Below are positions 1 to 8,454 of a DNA stretch of 22,539 nucleotides, piece by piece. The stretch is from positions 1-22,539 of the forward strand of contig JAEYYY010000816.1 of the NCBI GenBank assembly GCA_023430775.1, written 5' to 3'. Below the pieces are notes generated by a model that saw only the letters and a program-made list of their open reading frames with translations, had not been told where the DNA came from and did no database searches. Position 1 is the first letter of the stretch. Each line of letters starts with the position of its first letter. Source of the DNA: Pseudomonadota bacterium (GTDB lineage: Bacteria > Myxococcota_A > Polyangia > Haliangiales > Haliangiaceae). Made by a program: the position numbers and the translations under genes.

Positions 1-1436
1 TCGGTGCCGCAGCTGGTCGGGATGGTGCCGGCGGCGATCGCTGCCTTGAGCGCGGTGATCTTGTCGTCGGTGGCGTCGTCGAGGACGACGAACTTGCCGG
101 CGCCGAGGTTGCGCGTCGACATGCCGCCGAGCTTCATGATCTCCTCGAACACCACCTTGACGGCGTCGCGGTTGCGGCCGGACAGCGTCGGCGGCTTGGT
201 GGCGAATTCCTCGAGGGCGGACGTCCACAGGCTGCAGCGGAAGTCCGAGAACGCCGGCTTCTTGTAATCGAGGGCGCGCAGCGCCAGCACGTGGGCCGGC
301 GACAGCACGCTGTAGAGCTGGGCCTCGAAGGTGACGTCGGCGACGCCGCGGACGGGCGTCATGAACACCCGCTGCTCCGCCGAGGCGGCCGGGAGCGACA
401 CGTTATCGTTGTTGAACCAGGCGTATGGCCACGTCGACTGGATCGCGCGGAACGCACCCTTGGTACCGCCCGAGACGAACGCGTCGATGCTGATCTCGCC
501 GGTCGCGAGCTCGGTGGTGTAGTTGACCTGCTCGTCGCAGAACAGCGGCCGGACCAGGCCCATCGCTTCTTCCATCTTCGCCGGGCGGAACAAGGCCTTG
601 GCCCGAGCGGGAGTGACGCGGAGCGCGTTGGCGTCGCGGATCACCTTCTCGAACCGCGAGGCCGCGCCGACGGTGCGCTGGTACTTCTCCCAGGTCGGCA
701 TGCCCGTCAGGCTGTCCGGCACCAAGAAGCTCTCGGAGACACCGCCGTCGCCGGCGTTCCAGTGGGTCCACGGCTTGGTGAGCTCGTTCATGATCGGCAG
801 CATCGGCATGCCGACCGGGTTCGTGCTGAGCGGCGTCGTGTGGCACTTGGTGCAGCGTGCCGGCGAGACCTCGAGCTGGAGCTTGCCGTCGCCCATGTCC
901 TTGGTGGCGTAGAACGAGTAGCGGTTGAGCGTCGGATCCCAGGCGAAGAACTCGAGATCGTCGACGTTGATGTCGGCCGCGGGCTCGCCGAGGGTGGCGA
1001 CGAACGCGTTGACGACCTGCTCGTTGTCCGAGCACACCGTCGAGATCAGGCGGGGATAGATCTGCTCGGCGTTGCCTGTGATCAGGTCGTCGGCGAGCGC
1101 GTAGTTGATCAGCGAATTCTTCGAGCAGCCCTGGACGGTGATCAGACCGTCGAGCAGCTTGCCGTAGAACTGCGGGTCGTCGGTCGGCGCGATCTTGTCG
1201 GCCTTGCTGCCGTCGTAGACGCCCTGGTCGTCGATCACCTTCGCGTCGTGGAGCGAGCGCAGCCACCTGGCGACCGGGTCCTCACGCCCCTTGAGCTGGT
1301 CGGCGAAGGGCAGGCCATCGCAATGGCCGTCTTCGCACACGGTGTCGTCGCCGGGATCCGGGTCCTGGCTCGCGCACGCGGCGGCGAGCAAGGCCAGTCC
1401 GACGGGGACCGTCAGAGCAAGGGGTGATGGCTTCAT
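1..1436 (-). CDS. Monohaem c-type lipoprotein (paralogue A), 3' end cut by window
   Basis: The frame is open from the ATG at 1436 to the window edge (478 codons plus two bases), so the C-terminus is missing. The N-terminus is a lipoprotein signal (hydrophobic stretch ending LLAAAC, Cys21). It is followed 13 residues later by the pair in CEDGHCD. A CTKCH haem-attachment motif lies at residues 195-199, followed 15 residues on by IMNEL-x2-PW-x2-W. The segment after that contains PLFCDEQVNY. The same layout recurs in the genes at 6820, 8651 and 10282; the 10282 product is the closest. The likely role is an exported, membrane-anchored single-haem protein (electron carrier or redox enzyme); the substrate is unknown. 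An in-frame ATG at 1454 is an alternative start (MLDTGH extension). No strong Shine-Dalgarno sequence precedes either. It is transcribed divergently from the 1697 gene. Confidence 0.85.
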   Translation of the reverse strand, partial: MKPSPLALTVPVGLALLAAACASQDPDPGDDTVCEDGHCDGLPFADQLKGREDPVARWLRSLHDAKVIDDQGVYDGSKADKIAPTDDPQFYGKLLDGLITVQGCSKNSLINYALADDLITGNAEQIYPRLISTVCSDNEQVVNAFVATLGEPAADINVDDLEFFAWDPTLNRYSFYATKDMGDGKLQLEVSPARCTKCHTTPLSTNPVGMPMLPIMNELTKPWTHWNAGDGGVSESFLVPDSLTGMPTWEKYQRTVGAASRFEKVIRDANALRVTPARAKALFRPAKMEEAMGLVRPLFCDEQVNYTTELATGEISIDAFVSGGTKGAFRAIQSTWPYAWFNNDNVSLPAASAEQRVFMTPVRGVADVTFEAQLYSVLSPAHVLALRALDYKKPAFSDFRCSLWTSALEEFATKPPTLSGRNRDAVKVVFEEIMKLGGMSTRNLGAGKFVVLDDATDDKITALKAAIAAGTIPTSCGT

Positions 1437-1696
1437 GTGTCCGGTGTCCAGCATGCGGCGTGCCCTGGCGTGTCGCAGCGCGGACATCGCTGATCCCGCA
1501 GACTTCGACCCGCTGCAACCCGGACATTGCATTCGCCCGGCTCCTGGATCCGCCACCGTGCTGGCGTCCGCCGTACCGGACACCGGACCAGCCACCGGAC
1601 GGCGCAGTGTCCGGTACCGGGCCGGACAACCAGGCGAGATTCGTGTCCCGTCCGGGATCCGGCCGGCTGGATCGCATGGTGCACTGGCATCCGGCC
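1437..1696. promoter_or_regulatory. Divergent intergenic region with clustered CCGGAC units
   Basis: These 260 bases separate two divergently transcribed lipoprotein genes and must hold both promoters. CCGGAC, on either strand, occurs at 1439-1444, 1520-1525, 1576-1581, 1584-1589, 1595-1600, 1609-1614, 1622-1627 and 1650-1655. A perfect 11-base inverted repeat pairs 1573-1583 (GTACCGGACAC) with 1607-1617, with a 23-base spacer. No convincing -35/-10 pair is visible. The units may be operators, but that is inference. Confidence 0.4.
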
Positions 1697-2833
1697 ATGC
1701 CGTCCTCGTCGCCGCTTCGCCGCTGCGCCGCTCTCGCGATCTTGATCGCCGGGTGCGCCAGCGAATCGCCACCTCCGGTGGAAGATTGCGCGACGACCGG
1801 AAAGTGCGATCTCCCGGACGATCCCGCGGAAGTGTCGTGTAGCAAGCGGCGCGCGGACGCCTACAACGCGAACCGCACGGCCTTCAACGAGGGCTTCCTG
1901 CGGTGGTCGTGCGCCGATGTTCAGGGCGTCACCGAGGACGACCGCGGCCAGGAGTACTGCGAGTACTTCGCCATCGCGCAGCTCCCGCCCGACGGGACGA
2001 ACCCGGCGCCGGAACCCGTCGTGCTCGGTCGCAACCTCGGCATGGACAGCTCGTACGGCACCACGCCCGGCAGCGTCGAGCTCACCGATTCGCAGATCGT
2101 CGCGCTCGAGAACGACGACACCGCGATCGTCGGTCAGTGCGTGTTCACCACCTGGAACTCGGACCAGCCCGGTCCGGTCGCCGCTTGCGGCAAGGACGGC
2201 AGCTGCCCCGAGGTGATGGGCGTGCCCGTCGACGAGACCAACTTCCGGATGGCGTTCGAGGTCAACTCGACCGATGCCGCGCAGCTCCTGGTCGAGGACT
2301 GCCTGACGCTTCCGCCCGGCGGCGATCCCGACAAGCCGACCGACCTGCGCCACGACGACTTCATGCGCGGCTGCCTCTACAACGCCGAGATCAACGAGAC
2401 CGAGTTCCGCAAGTCGGACACGACGCTGTGCTCGAGCATGACTCGCCTCGCCGAGTGCGGCTGCAGCGTCACCGGCGAGACGCCGCTCTCCGAGCTGGTG
2501 TCGCCGTGGGAGGTCCGCGGCTTCCAGCTCGGCACCTGGTCGGGCTTCGTCTCCGGTTCCGAGGCAGAGACTGCCTTGCCGCCGAACTGCCGCTACGTCG
2601 ACATCGGCGAGAACGGCCAGACGATCGTGACCTGCGATCTGTCGGCTGCCGATCTGCTCTACGGCGCGGCCGACGTTCGCGCGGCCTGCGCGGACAAGTA
2701 CGCCGACATGATCGTGGTGCACGTGCCGATTCCGAGCGGCGTGACCTGCGACCCGTCGACGTCCGAGAGCCCGTATGCGGGCACCTGCTCGGCCACGCCA
2801 TGGGTGCTGAAGCCACCCGCCGCCGGCAATTGA
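1697..2833 (+). CDS. Cysteine-rich lipoprotein of unknown function
   Basis: This encodes 378 residues and I do not recognise the family. It starts with a typical lipoprotein signal (n-region MPSSSPLRR, hydrophobic core, lipobox LIAGC). Eleven residues after the lipid Cys comes CATTGKCD, the same post-lipobox motif as in the haem lipoproteins nearby. The mature part is acidic and holds about a dozen scattered Cys residues, probably disulfide bonded, including the clusters EYCEY and ECGCS. There is no CxxCH, so this is not another haem paralogue. The start was chosen because it places the signal correctly; an in-frame ATG at 1676 would add seven residues. Its 3' end overlaps the start of the TIGR02996 gene, which implies co-transcription. 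Confidence 0.8.
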   Translation: MPSSSPLRRCAALAILIAGCASESPPPVEDCATTGKCDLPDDPAEVSCSKRRADAYNANRTAFNEGFLRWSCADVQGVTEDDRGQEYCEYFAIAQLPPDGTNPAPEPVVLGRNLGMDSSYGTTPGSVELTDSQIVALENDDTAIVGQCVFTTWNSDQPGPVAACGKDGSCPEVMGVPVDETNFRMAFEVNSTDAAQLLVEDCLTLPPGGDPDKPTDLRHDDFMRGCLYNAEINETEFRKSDTTLCSSMTRLAECGCSVTGETPLSELVSPWEVRGFQLGTWSGFVSGSEAETALPPNCRYVDIGENGQTIVTCDLSAADLLYGAADVRAACADKYADMIVVHVPIPSGVTCDPSTSESPYAGTCSATPWVLKPPAAGN

Positions 2834-3594
2834 GCGCCGAGCTGCGAGCGGCGATCTGGGCCGCACCCGACGATCTCGCGGCGTATCGCGTTTACGCCGA
2901 CTGGCTGCTCGAGCATGGCAGCTCGCACGGCGAGTACATCCAGCTCGCGCTGATCGGCGAGCCGAATGCGGAGCAGGCACGTCGCAAGAAAGCGCTGCTG
3001 AAGCAGCGTGGCGACTGGCTCGGGGCGGCGCGATCGTACGTGCGGAGCTGGAACAACGATCGGTTCGGCTTTGCCGCAACCGTCGTGTGTGAAGCGCAGA
3101 AGCTGGCTGCCGGGTATCAGGCGCTGCTCGACACCGGTCCGCGAGCTCGCCTCGAAGTGACCTCGTTCGCGAAGCGGCGCCGCGCGACCGTGCGTGAAGT
3201 GAGCGGCTTGCCATTGGGGAGATTCCACGCGATCTCGCTGAGCAGTGGCCTCGACGATGCCGATCTCGAGATGCTCGCGCCCGCACTCGCCGGCATCCGC
3301 CGACTCGACCTCGGTCACAACTCGTTCACCGCAGCCGGGATCCGTGCCGTCGGTGCGCACGTGGGTGGGATCGAGACGCTGTCGATCGTCTCCCACAACT
3401 ACGCGCCGGACTGGATCGACGCGATCGTCGACACGCCCGGCTTTGCCTCGCTGAAGCATGTCGTCGTGCACGGCACCGATCTGCGCGTGCCCGTGCCGGT
3501 CGAGCGGTTGCAGAACATGCCGGCGATCGTGCGTGTCAATCCACCGCGTCCGCCGGGCGCGCCGACGCTGCCGATGGATCCAGCGGAACCGTAG
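2830..3594 (+). CDS. TIGR02996-domain protein with leucine-rich segment
   Basis: The first 40 or so residues match the TIGR02996 'repeat-companion' domain found mainly in Myxococcota and Planctomycetes: AAIWAAPDDLAAYRVYADW, then LLEHGSSHGEYIQLAL. The rest contains leucine-rich repeat-like units around LDLGHNSFTAAGIRAVGAHV, as is common in this family. There is no signal peptide, so it is probably cytoplasmic. Two starts fit: TTG 2830, whose TTGA overlaps the upstream stop and puts the domain at the N-terminus (254 residues), or ATG 2800, which overlaps by 34 bases (264 residues). I prefer the TTG from domain position, without a clear ribosome site for either. Function is unknown; the repeats suggest protein-protein contact. 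Confidence 0.8.
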   Translation: MSAELRAAIWAAPDDLAAYRVYADWLLEHGSSHGEYIQLALIGEPNAEQARRKKALLKQRGDWLGAARSYVRSWNNDRFGFAATVVCEAQKLAAGYQALLDTGPRARLEVTSFAKRRRATVREVSGLPLGRFHAISLSSGLDDADLEMLAPALAGIRRLDLGHNSFTAAGIRAVGAHVGGIETLSIVSHNYAPDWIDAIVDTPGFASLKHVVVHGTDLRVPVPVERLQNMPAIVRVNPPRPPGAPTLPMDPAEP

Positions 3595-3603
3595 GAGCGC
3601 GCG

Positions 3604-4083
3604 TCACTTGCCGTGCTTGGCGACGAGACCGGGCCAGTTCGCGTCGGCCTTCGCCTTGTTGCCGGCGGGGTCCTCCATGAAGCGCGTCTTGAAATCCTCG
3701 TTGGTGAAGACCAGCAGCTGACCCTCGTGAAGGTGGAACACCTTCGGATCGGAGGTGGAGAGGCGATTCTGCGCGGCCGCGAACGCGCAGTAGCCGCCGA
3801 ACGCCGGCGCGAACTTCGCCTTGTCGTCCTCGAACGCGGTCTTGTCCTCGGCGCTCGCGAACAGATACGTCGCGCCGCCGTGGCTGGCGGACTGATCGGC
3901 GGAACCGGCGACGGGCTCGCCCTTGGTGTAGCTCACGGGATCGTGACCGCCGAGGCCGACGCCCTGGTCGTCGACGAGCACCAGGATCTTCTCGGTGGCC
4001 GGAGCGCTGGGCTCGACGGGCTTGGTCGGTGTCGTGGAGCCACCGCATGAGGCAAGGACGAGTGCAACGAGCAGCCGTTTCAT
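3604..4083 (-). CDS. YHS-domain lipoprotein
   Basis: This encodes 159 residues with a short lipoprotein signal (MKRLLVALVLASC, Cys13) and a Thr/Pro/Ser/Ala-rich tether. It is followed by a YHS domain at about residues 43-105: GLGGHDPVSYTKGEPV, then the segment ending FGGYCAFAAAQ. YHS domains are small modules linked to metal or haem-associated proteins; in this exported subclass the exact role is unproven. The conserved Cys of GGYCAF is present as Cys. AGGA lies eight bases before the ATG. It may be co-transcribed with the haloperoxidase-type gene and the TIGR02996 gene upstream on the same strand (100 bp gap), and it meets the TIGR02996 gene at 3594 tail to tail with only nine bases between. 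Confidence 0.88.
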   Translation of the reverse strand: MKRLLVALVLASCGGSTTPTKPVEPSAPATEKILVLVDDQGVGLGGHDPVSYTKGEPVAGSADQSASHGGATYLFASAEDKTAFEDDKAKFAPAFGGYCAFAAAQNRLSTSDPKVFHLHEGQLLVFTNEDFKTRFMEDPAGNKAKADANWPGLVAKHGK

Positions 4084-4125
4084 GGCGCGATCCTACAGCG
4101 AGGCAGTAGCGACTACGGGGTCAGA

Positions 4126-4141
4126 CACTACTTCACTACTT
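4126..4141. repeat. Tandem 8-bp direct repeat
   Basis: CACTACTT occurs twice back to back in the 100-base gap between the YHS gene and the TIGR02996 gene. It lies about 43 bases upstream of the YHS start. It could be a regulator half-site pair or a chance repeat. Confidence 0.4.
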
Positions 4142-4183
4142 CCGGCCCAGCGGAGGGTTGGGGGCTCGGGCTTGGGCTGGCAC

Positions 4184-5053
4184 TCAACGCCGCAGTCGCG
4201 GCCCGACGATCCGCTCCAGGATCTCGCGCCCCGCAAATCGCGGCCCGGTCACCAGCTCGATCGCGAGCTGCTTCGGCAGCGCCTGCACCAGGTTGATCAC
4301 CACGTCGGTCACCATCGGCGCAGCCGTCGGCGCCACCGTCACCACCGCGACACCACCCGCGATCTTCACGTGCAGCGGCCCATCGCGCGACTCGATCACG
4401 TGCACGCGCGCGAGCAGCCCATCCTGCAACACCCAGCCGAACCAGTTGCCCGGCACCTCGTTGACGATGAACCGCCTCAGCGCCGGCAGCGCCTTGCATG
4501 CGGCCATTGCACCGAGCTCCTCGCGCGAGAACCCGCGGTGCCACACGCCGCCCGAATTCGGGGTTGCCGTGACATCGCCACCGTTGCTCCACGTCTCCTC
4601 GATCAGCGGCGTGTAGTGCAGCTCGGTGATGTTGCGCTCCGTTCCCGAGAACAGCTCTTTCCAGTACGCCGGCTCGCGCTCGACGTGCAGCACGCGTAGC
4701 GCCGTCATCGACGGATGCAGCGCGATCGCCGCCGAGCCACGCAGCTTGCGCACCGTGCGCCACAGCGGATGCCCGACCAGCGCGGCGATCGCCTTGTCAT
4801 CGCGCGGCTCGCGGATCGTCACCCTCGCGAGAAAGCCGCGCTCGTAGGTTGCCGTCATCACCACGCCGGCCAGCTCGCCGAGCCACGCATCGCCGTACTG
4901 CTCGACCAGGTCACTCGCCGCATCACCGCGGCACTGCCGCACGATCAGCTCACCGCGAGGGTCGCCGCGCTCGAGCAGGGCATCGGCATAGACGAGCCGC
5001 GGCGCATCGTCGTCGGGCGAGGCGTAGATCGCCTCGAGGAGCTCCTCAGTCAC
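4184..5053 (-). CDS. TIGR02996-domain protein
   Basis: This encodes 289 residues from a GTG start. The N-terminus is a clear TIGR02996 domain (VTEELLEAIYASPDDDAPRL, then VYADALLERGDPRGELI). The remainder is an alpha/beta region with weak leucine-rich character (TALRVLHVEREPAY, LPALRRFIVNEVP) and no export signal. The GTG is preferred because the domain begins exactly there; the frame upstream runs antisense-free through the haloperoxidase gene with no better start. It overlaps the 3' end of the haloperoxidase gene by eight bases, so translation is probably coupled. It is a second, independent copy of the arrangement at 1697-3594, where a TIGR02996 gene overlaps the tail of an exported lipoprotein gene. 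The function is not known. Confidence 0.85.
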   Translation of the reverse strand: MTEELLEAIYASPDDDAPRLVYADALLERGDPRGELIVRQCRGDAASDLVEQYGDAWLGELAGVVMTATYERGFLARVTIREPRDDKAIAALVGHPLWRTVRKLRGSAAIALHPSMTALRVLHVEREPAYWKELFSGTERNITELHYTPLIEETWSNGGDVTATPNSGGVWHRGFSREELGAMAACKALPALRRFIVNEVPGNWFGWVLQDGLLARVHVIESRDGPLHVKIAGGVAVVTVAPTAAPMVTDVVINLVQALPKQLAIELVTGPRFAGREILERIVGPRLRR

Positions 5054-6605
5054 GAACGGTCGCCGTGCCGTTCCAGTACGCCTGGTAGATCGGCCAGCTG
5101 TAGTCGGCGAGCTTCTTGCCGATGTCGAGCCCGATGTTGTTGTCGGTCGCGATGTGATAGCCGCCCAGCATGCGCGAGTAGGCCGCGAGCTTCGCGGTGT
5201 CGGTGAAGGTCGCGAGCGGCAACCGGACCTCGCGCTCGTTCGGCAGGTTGGCGGGCTTGCCGTCGCGCGCCTGCATCTCGCCGACCGTACACTGCGTCTC
5301 GGTGAGCTCGCCGGCGGTGCGGATCGCGACCGATTCGTAGCGATCGCTGCCGGTGAACAGCTCGAGGATCCGCGCACCCGCACCACTCGCGGTGGCGTGA
5401 CCCGACGAGTAGCCGGGGAACGGCGGCGTCGGGAAGTTCGGCGGCGAATACGGCTGCCATTGCTCGGCGGGGATCGTGCCGAAGCCCTTGCACGATCCGA
5501 GATAGCCCGGAATCTGCTTGCCCGCGTAGTAGGTCCGGATCAGCGACCACGGCCGCGCGCTGTCGTACGCGCGCTTGGTCTCCCAGCACGAGATGAAGGC
5601 GTCGAACACGACCGAGCCGACGGCGAAGAACAGCTTGACGTCCTGATCGAGCGTGTGGTGATCGCGCCGCGACACGTCCGCCGCGAAGCGCAGCCAGTGA
5701 CCCGATTGCCCGGTCGAGCGCGGGCCGTCGCGCATGAACTCGACGATCGCCTTCTCGCGCACGCCGAGGTTCGCGTTCGCGCGGATCAGCTCGTCGACAT
5801 CCGCCTGCAGCTCGGGAGAGCCCACCTTCGGCGGCGGGCCGGGCCGGAACTGATCGGCGCGCTCGATCGCGAACGGCTTCACCTTGTGCCAGTGCGCCGT
5901 CAGGTAGCCGGGGTGCAGCACCTTGCCATCGACGATGAACGGCACCTGCTGCCAGCGATTGGCATCGACGAGGCCGAGCGGCTGTCCGATGTTCCCCGGC
6001 GGATTGACCGGCTGGTAGCCCGTGTAATCGGAGTACGGCTTGCCGTCGCCACCGGGCTCGTCGCCGAACTGGTTCGAGCCATCGCGCTTGCGATACTCGA
6101 TCACCGCTGCAGCGGCCAGGTTGCCCACGCCCGCCGGCGTCGAGGGATCGAGCGAGTCGTTGTCGGGATCGAGCTTGTCCGCGCGCAGCTGCGCCCCGAG
6201 CCACTCGGCATCCTCGGGATAGACGGAGAGCAGCGCGCGATACATCGCGTACGCGACCGCGACTTCCTTGTTCGCGAGCGTGCGCTCGGCGGGCGGGCGG
6301 CGCAGCTTGTCGCCGAGGCGGGTGCCGACCGCCTTGTCATCGTAGGCAGCCCACGCGTCGTACATCGCGGTGACGCCGATGTGCATCTCGCGCGAGATGA
6401 TCGTGGGACGCGCGCCATAGCGATCGACGGATCGGCCGCTCGCTTCCTGGAGGATGTGAACCCAGCGGTACGCCGCGTTCGCTCCGGGGTTCGGTGCCTG
6501 GTGGATCAACCAACCAGCGGTGGTGTTCTTCGGATCGTCCGGTCGCGGTTTGCCGGAGCACGCAGCGACCACAGCAACCACGGCGACGATGCGGAGCACA
6601 CTCAC
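5046..6605 (-). CDS. Vanadium-dependent haloperoxidase-type (PAP2 superfamily) lipoprotein
   Basis: The product is about 519 residues. All three phosphate/vanadate-binding motifs of the vanadium haloperoxidase and acid phosphatase superfamily are visible: KRAYDSARP (K344, R351; KX6RP), GYSSGH (H403), and SRMLGGYH (R478, H484; SRX5H). The predicted reaction is halide oxidation by hydrogen peroxide with a vanadate cofactor; a phosphatase activity cannot be excluded from motifs alone. The N-terminus is a lipoprotein signal ending VVAAC, so the enzyme should be anchored outside the cytoplasm. The start is uncertain: GTG 6605 gives a compact signal, GTG 6635 or 6641 a longer one, and none has a strong ribosome site. 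It overlaps the TIGR02996 gene downstream and is divergent from the haem lipoprotein gene at 6820. Confidence 0.88.
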   Translation of the reverse strand: MSVLRIVAVVAVVAACSGKPRPDDPKNTTAGWLIHQAPNPGANAAYRWVHILQEASGRSVDRYGARPTIISREMHIGVTAMYDAWAAYDDKAVGTRLGDKLRRPPAERTLANKEVAVAYAMYRALLSVYPEDAEWLGAQLRADKLDPDNDSLDPSTPAGVGNLAAAAVIEYRKRDGSNQFGDEPGGDGKPYSDYTGYQPVNPPGNIGQPLGLVDANRWQQVPFIVDGKVLHPGYLTAHWHKVKPFAIERADQFRPGPPPKVGSPELQADVDELIRANANLGVREKAIVEFMRDGPRSTGQSGHWLRFAADVSRRDHHTLDQDVKLFFAVGSVVFDAFISCWETKRAYDSARPWSLIRTYYAGKQIPGYLGSCKGFGTIPAEQWQPYSPPNFPTPPFPGYSSGHATASGAGARILELFTGSDRYESVAIRTAGELTETQCTVGEMQARDGKPANLPNEREVRLPLATFTDTAKLAAYSRMLGGYHIATDNNIGLDIGKKLADYSWPIYQAYWNGTATVRD

Positions 6606-6819
6606 GGCGACGCACCATAACCCAACCTTGTTCACGGGCACATGCTGCGATCTTCGATGTGAATTCCGCAAGCGAGCCGAGGACGAGGCTCCAGTCACCG
6701 GCTAGTGTCGCCGCCGGATCGGCTACTCGAGACCTGGCGGATCGATCTGCCTGGAGGATCGCCCATCCCATAGTTTCGGCCAGATCCGGGTGGCCTGCGC
6801 ATTGCTCACTGCCGTGTGC
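6606..6819. promoter_or_regulatory. Divergent intergenic region
   Basis: These 214 bases lie between the minus-strand haloperoxidase gene and the plus-strand haem lipoprotein gene and must contain both promoters. I see no confident -35/-10 pair or strong inverted repeat. Part of it could be coding if the longer GTG starts of either neighbour are used (6635/6641 on the minus strand, 6790 on the plus strand). Confidence 0.35.
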
Positions 6820-8400
6820 ATGCTGCCATCCGCTCTTCCGAAGCTCTTCCTCCTGGCCAGTCTCGGGTCGCTGATCGGCTGTGCGCTCCCCGACGAGGAT
6901 CTCGACGACGACTGCGCCGATGGCAAGTGCGATGTCGACAAGACGCCGTGCGACGGCATCATGGTCGACAAGAGCGGCAACAAGATGCGGAACCCGGCGC
7001 GCAGCGTCGCTGACCCGCTCGCGAAGGCGGTGTTCCACGCCGGCGATACCTGCCCGACGACGTTCTCGGAGATCATGGACAAGCTCCGCGAGAACGACAA
7101 GGAAGGCTGCCCCGACGAGGCGGACGGCATCGACACCCGCGTGATCTCCGAGACCGCGCAGGCGGGTGGCGCGAAGGGCTTCCGCGCGGTGACCACGCGG
7201 ACCTGCAACAACCGCCAGACGGACGGCATCATCTTCTCGCTGTTCGGTCTCAACGCCAGCTCGAGCAAGCTGCCCGAAGGCGTCGAGATGATCGCGTTCG
7301 ACGAGACCGAGGGCGTCTTCAACTACTACGAGACGGATGGCGAGACGCTGAACTTCTTCGGCTCGTCGAAGGACATGCTGAAGGGCACCGGCTCGGGCGG
7401 CGATCGTCGCTGCGCCGGCTGCCACGTCGCCGGCGGCCTCGTCATGAAGGAGCTCGACACGCCGTGGCTGCACTGGGAAGGCCACATGGACACCCCGGGC
7501 GCGGACGAGCTGGTCAAGAAGCACAAGAACCTCGGCTCGAAGACGACCGGCGCGGAGCTCGAGTTCGTCGTCAAGAACGGCAACGAGAAGTGGAACAAGA
7601 CCCGGATCGCGACCCTCAAGGCCGCGGGCAAGGTCGACGAGCTGCTGAAGCCGCTGTTCTGCTCGACGGAGTTCAACCTCGACAACGGCTCGGACTTCGA
7701 GAGCCCGGTCATGGGTGGCCCCGGCGGCAGCGAGATCTCGCGGGTGCCGTTCGACGTCCTCCTCGATCCCCAGCTCAAGAGCTTCGGCTCGATCAACATC
7801 GAGTTCGCGCACTACGACGCGCAGATCAAGGCCAACGGCCAGCGCGTCAACGGTGTTCCCGGCGCGATCGACACGGTGTTCGACTACGTGTTCCCCGAGC
7901 GCGCGCACATCGATAACGACTACATCGAGCAGCTCGTCGCGGCGGGCATCATCGACCAGGACTTCGTCAAGGATGTCTTGATGGTCGACTTCACCCGCCC
8001 GGTGTTCTCCGAGGATCGGTGCGCGCTCGTCAGCTTCGCGCCGGAGCTCGCCGAGGCCGACCTGACGGCGGCCAAGATCAAGGAAGGCTTCATCGCTTCG
8101 CTCGAGGCCGAGGGCCCGACGGCGAACAGCCCGGGTGGCGTCCTGCTCGCGAACCTCAAGAACGCGGCCGACGCACACGATGCCAAGGTCGACGCCTTCG
8201 TCGCCGCCTGTAACGCGCTCGGCAGCCAGACGTTCGTCAACAACCAGCTGCAGATCACGTCGCTGCTCCGCGACCAGGCTCGCAACAGCCCCATCATGGA
8301 GTTCGACGCGACGATGCCCGACGACACGCTGAACGTCGACCGCGCCTCGCGCCTCGACCCGAAGACCTGCCAGATCACGACCTCGTTCGTCGCTCCCTGA
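6820..8400 (+). CDS. Monohaem c-type lipoprotein (paralogue B)
   Basis: This encodes 526 residues. Lipoprotein signal with lipobox LIGC (Cys21); eleven residues later comes CADGKCD. CAGCH at residues 198-202 is a c-type haem attachment motif, followed by VMKEL-x2-PW-x2-W, then PLFC and a long C-terminal half ending TSFVAP. Nearly every segment aligns without large gaps to the next gene (8651), so the two are a tandem duplication. Paralogues A and D are more distant but share the haem region, the PLFC motif and the N-terminal Cys pair. Probable exported redox protein; partner unknown. ATG 6820 gives the best signal peptide; GTG 6790 would add ten residues, and neither start has a strong ribosome site. 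It is followed by a good intrinsic terminator, so it appears to be a separate transcript. Confidence 0.87.
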   Translation: MLPSALPKLFLLASLGSLIGCALPDEDLDDDCADGKCDVDKTPCDGIMVDKSGNKMRNPARSVADPLAKAVFHAGDTCPTTFSEIMDKLRENDKEGCPDEADGIDTRVISETAQAGGAKGFRAVTTRTCNNRQTDGIIFSLFGLNASSSKLPEGVEMIAFDETEGVFNYYETDGETLNFFGSSKDMLKGTGSGGDRRCAGCHVAGGLVMKELDTPWLHWEGHMDTPGADELVKKHKNLGSKTTGAELEFVVKNGNEKWNKTRIATLKAAGKVDELLKPLFCSTEFNLDNGSDFESPVMGGPGGSEISRVPFDVLLDPQLKSFGSINIEFAHYDAQIKANGQRVNGVPGAIDTVFDYVFPERAHIDNDYIEQLVAAGIIDQDFVKDVLMVDFTRPVFSEDRCALVSFAPELAEADLTAAKIKEGFIASLEAEGPTANSPGGVLLANLKNAADAHDAKVDAFVAACNALGSQTFVNNQLQITSLLRDQARNSPIMEFDATMPDDTLNVDRASRLDPKTCQITTSFVAP

Positions 8401-8414
8401 ACCGACCGACCGCT

Positions 8415-8454
8415 CGCTGAACAGGCCGCCCGCGGGTGGCCTGTTCGGCGTTTT
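8415..8454 (+). terminator. Rho-independent terminator after haem lipoprotein B
   Basis: A 13-bp stem (8415-8427 with 8438-8450, one G-U pair) contains the perfect 9-bp arms GAACAGGCC and GGCCTGTTC. It has a 10-base loop and is followed directly by TTTT. It begins 14 bases after the stop codon at 8400. Confidence 0.85.

Noticed and set aside
403..1266. Long Arg-rich minus-strand reading frame inside paralogue A
   Set aside because: It is an out-of-frame shadow. The overlapping frame starting at 1436 has a signal peptide, CxxCH and clear paralogues.
291..1427. 378-codon plus-strand frame opposite paralogue A
   Set aside because: Low-complexity Arg/Val/Ala composition typical of antisense frames in GC-rich DNA; no motif, and the opposite strand is well supported.
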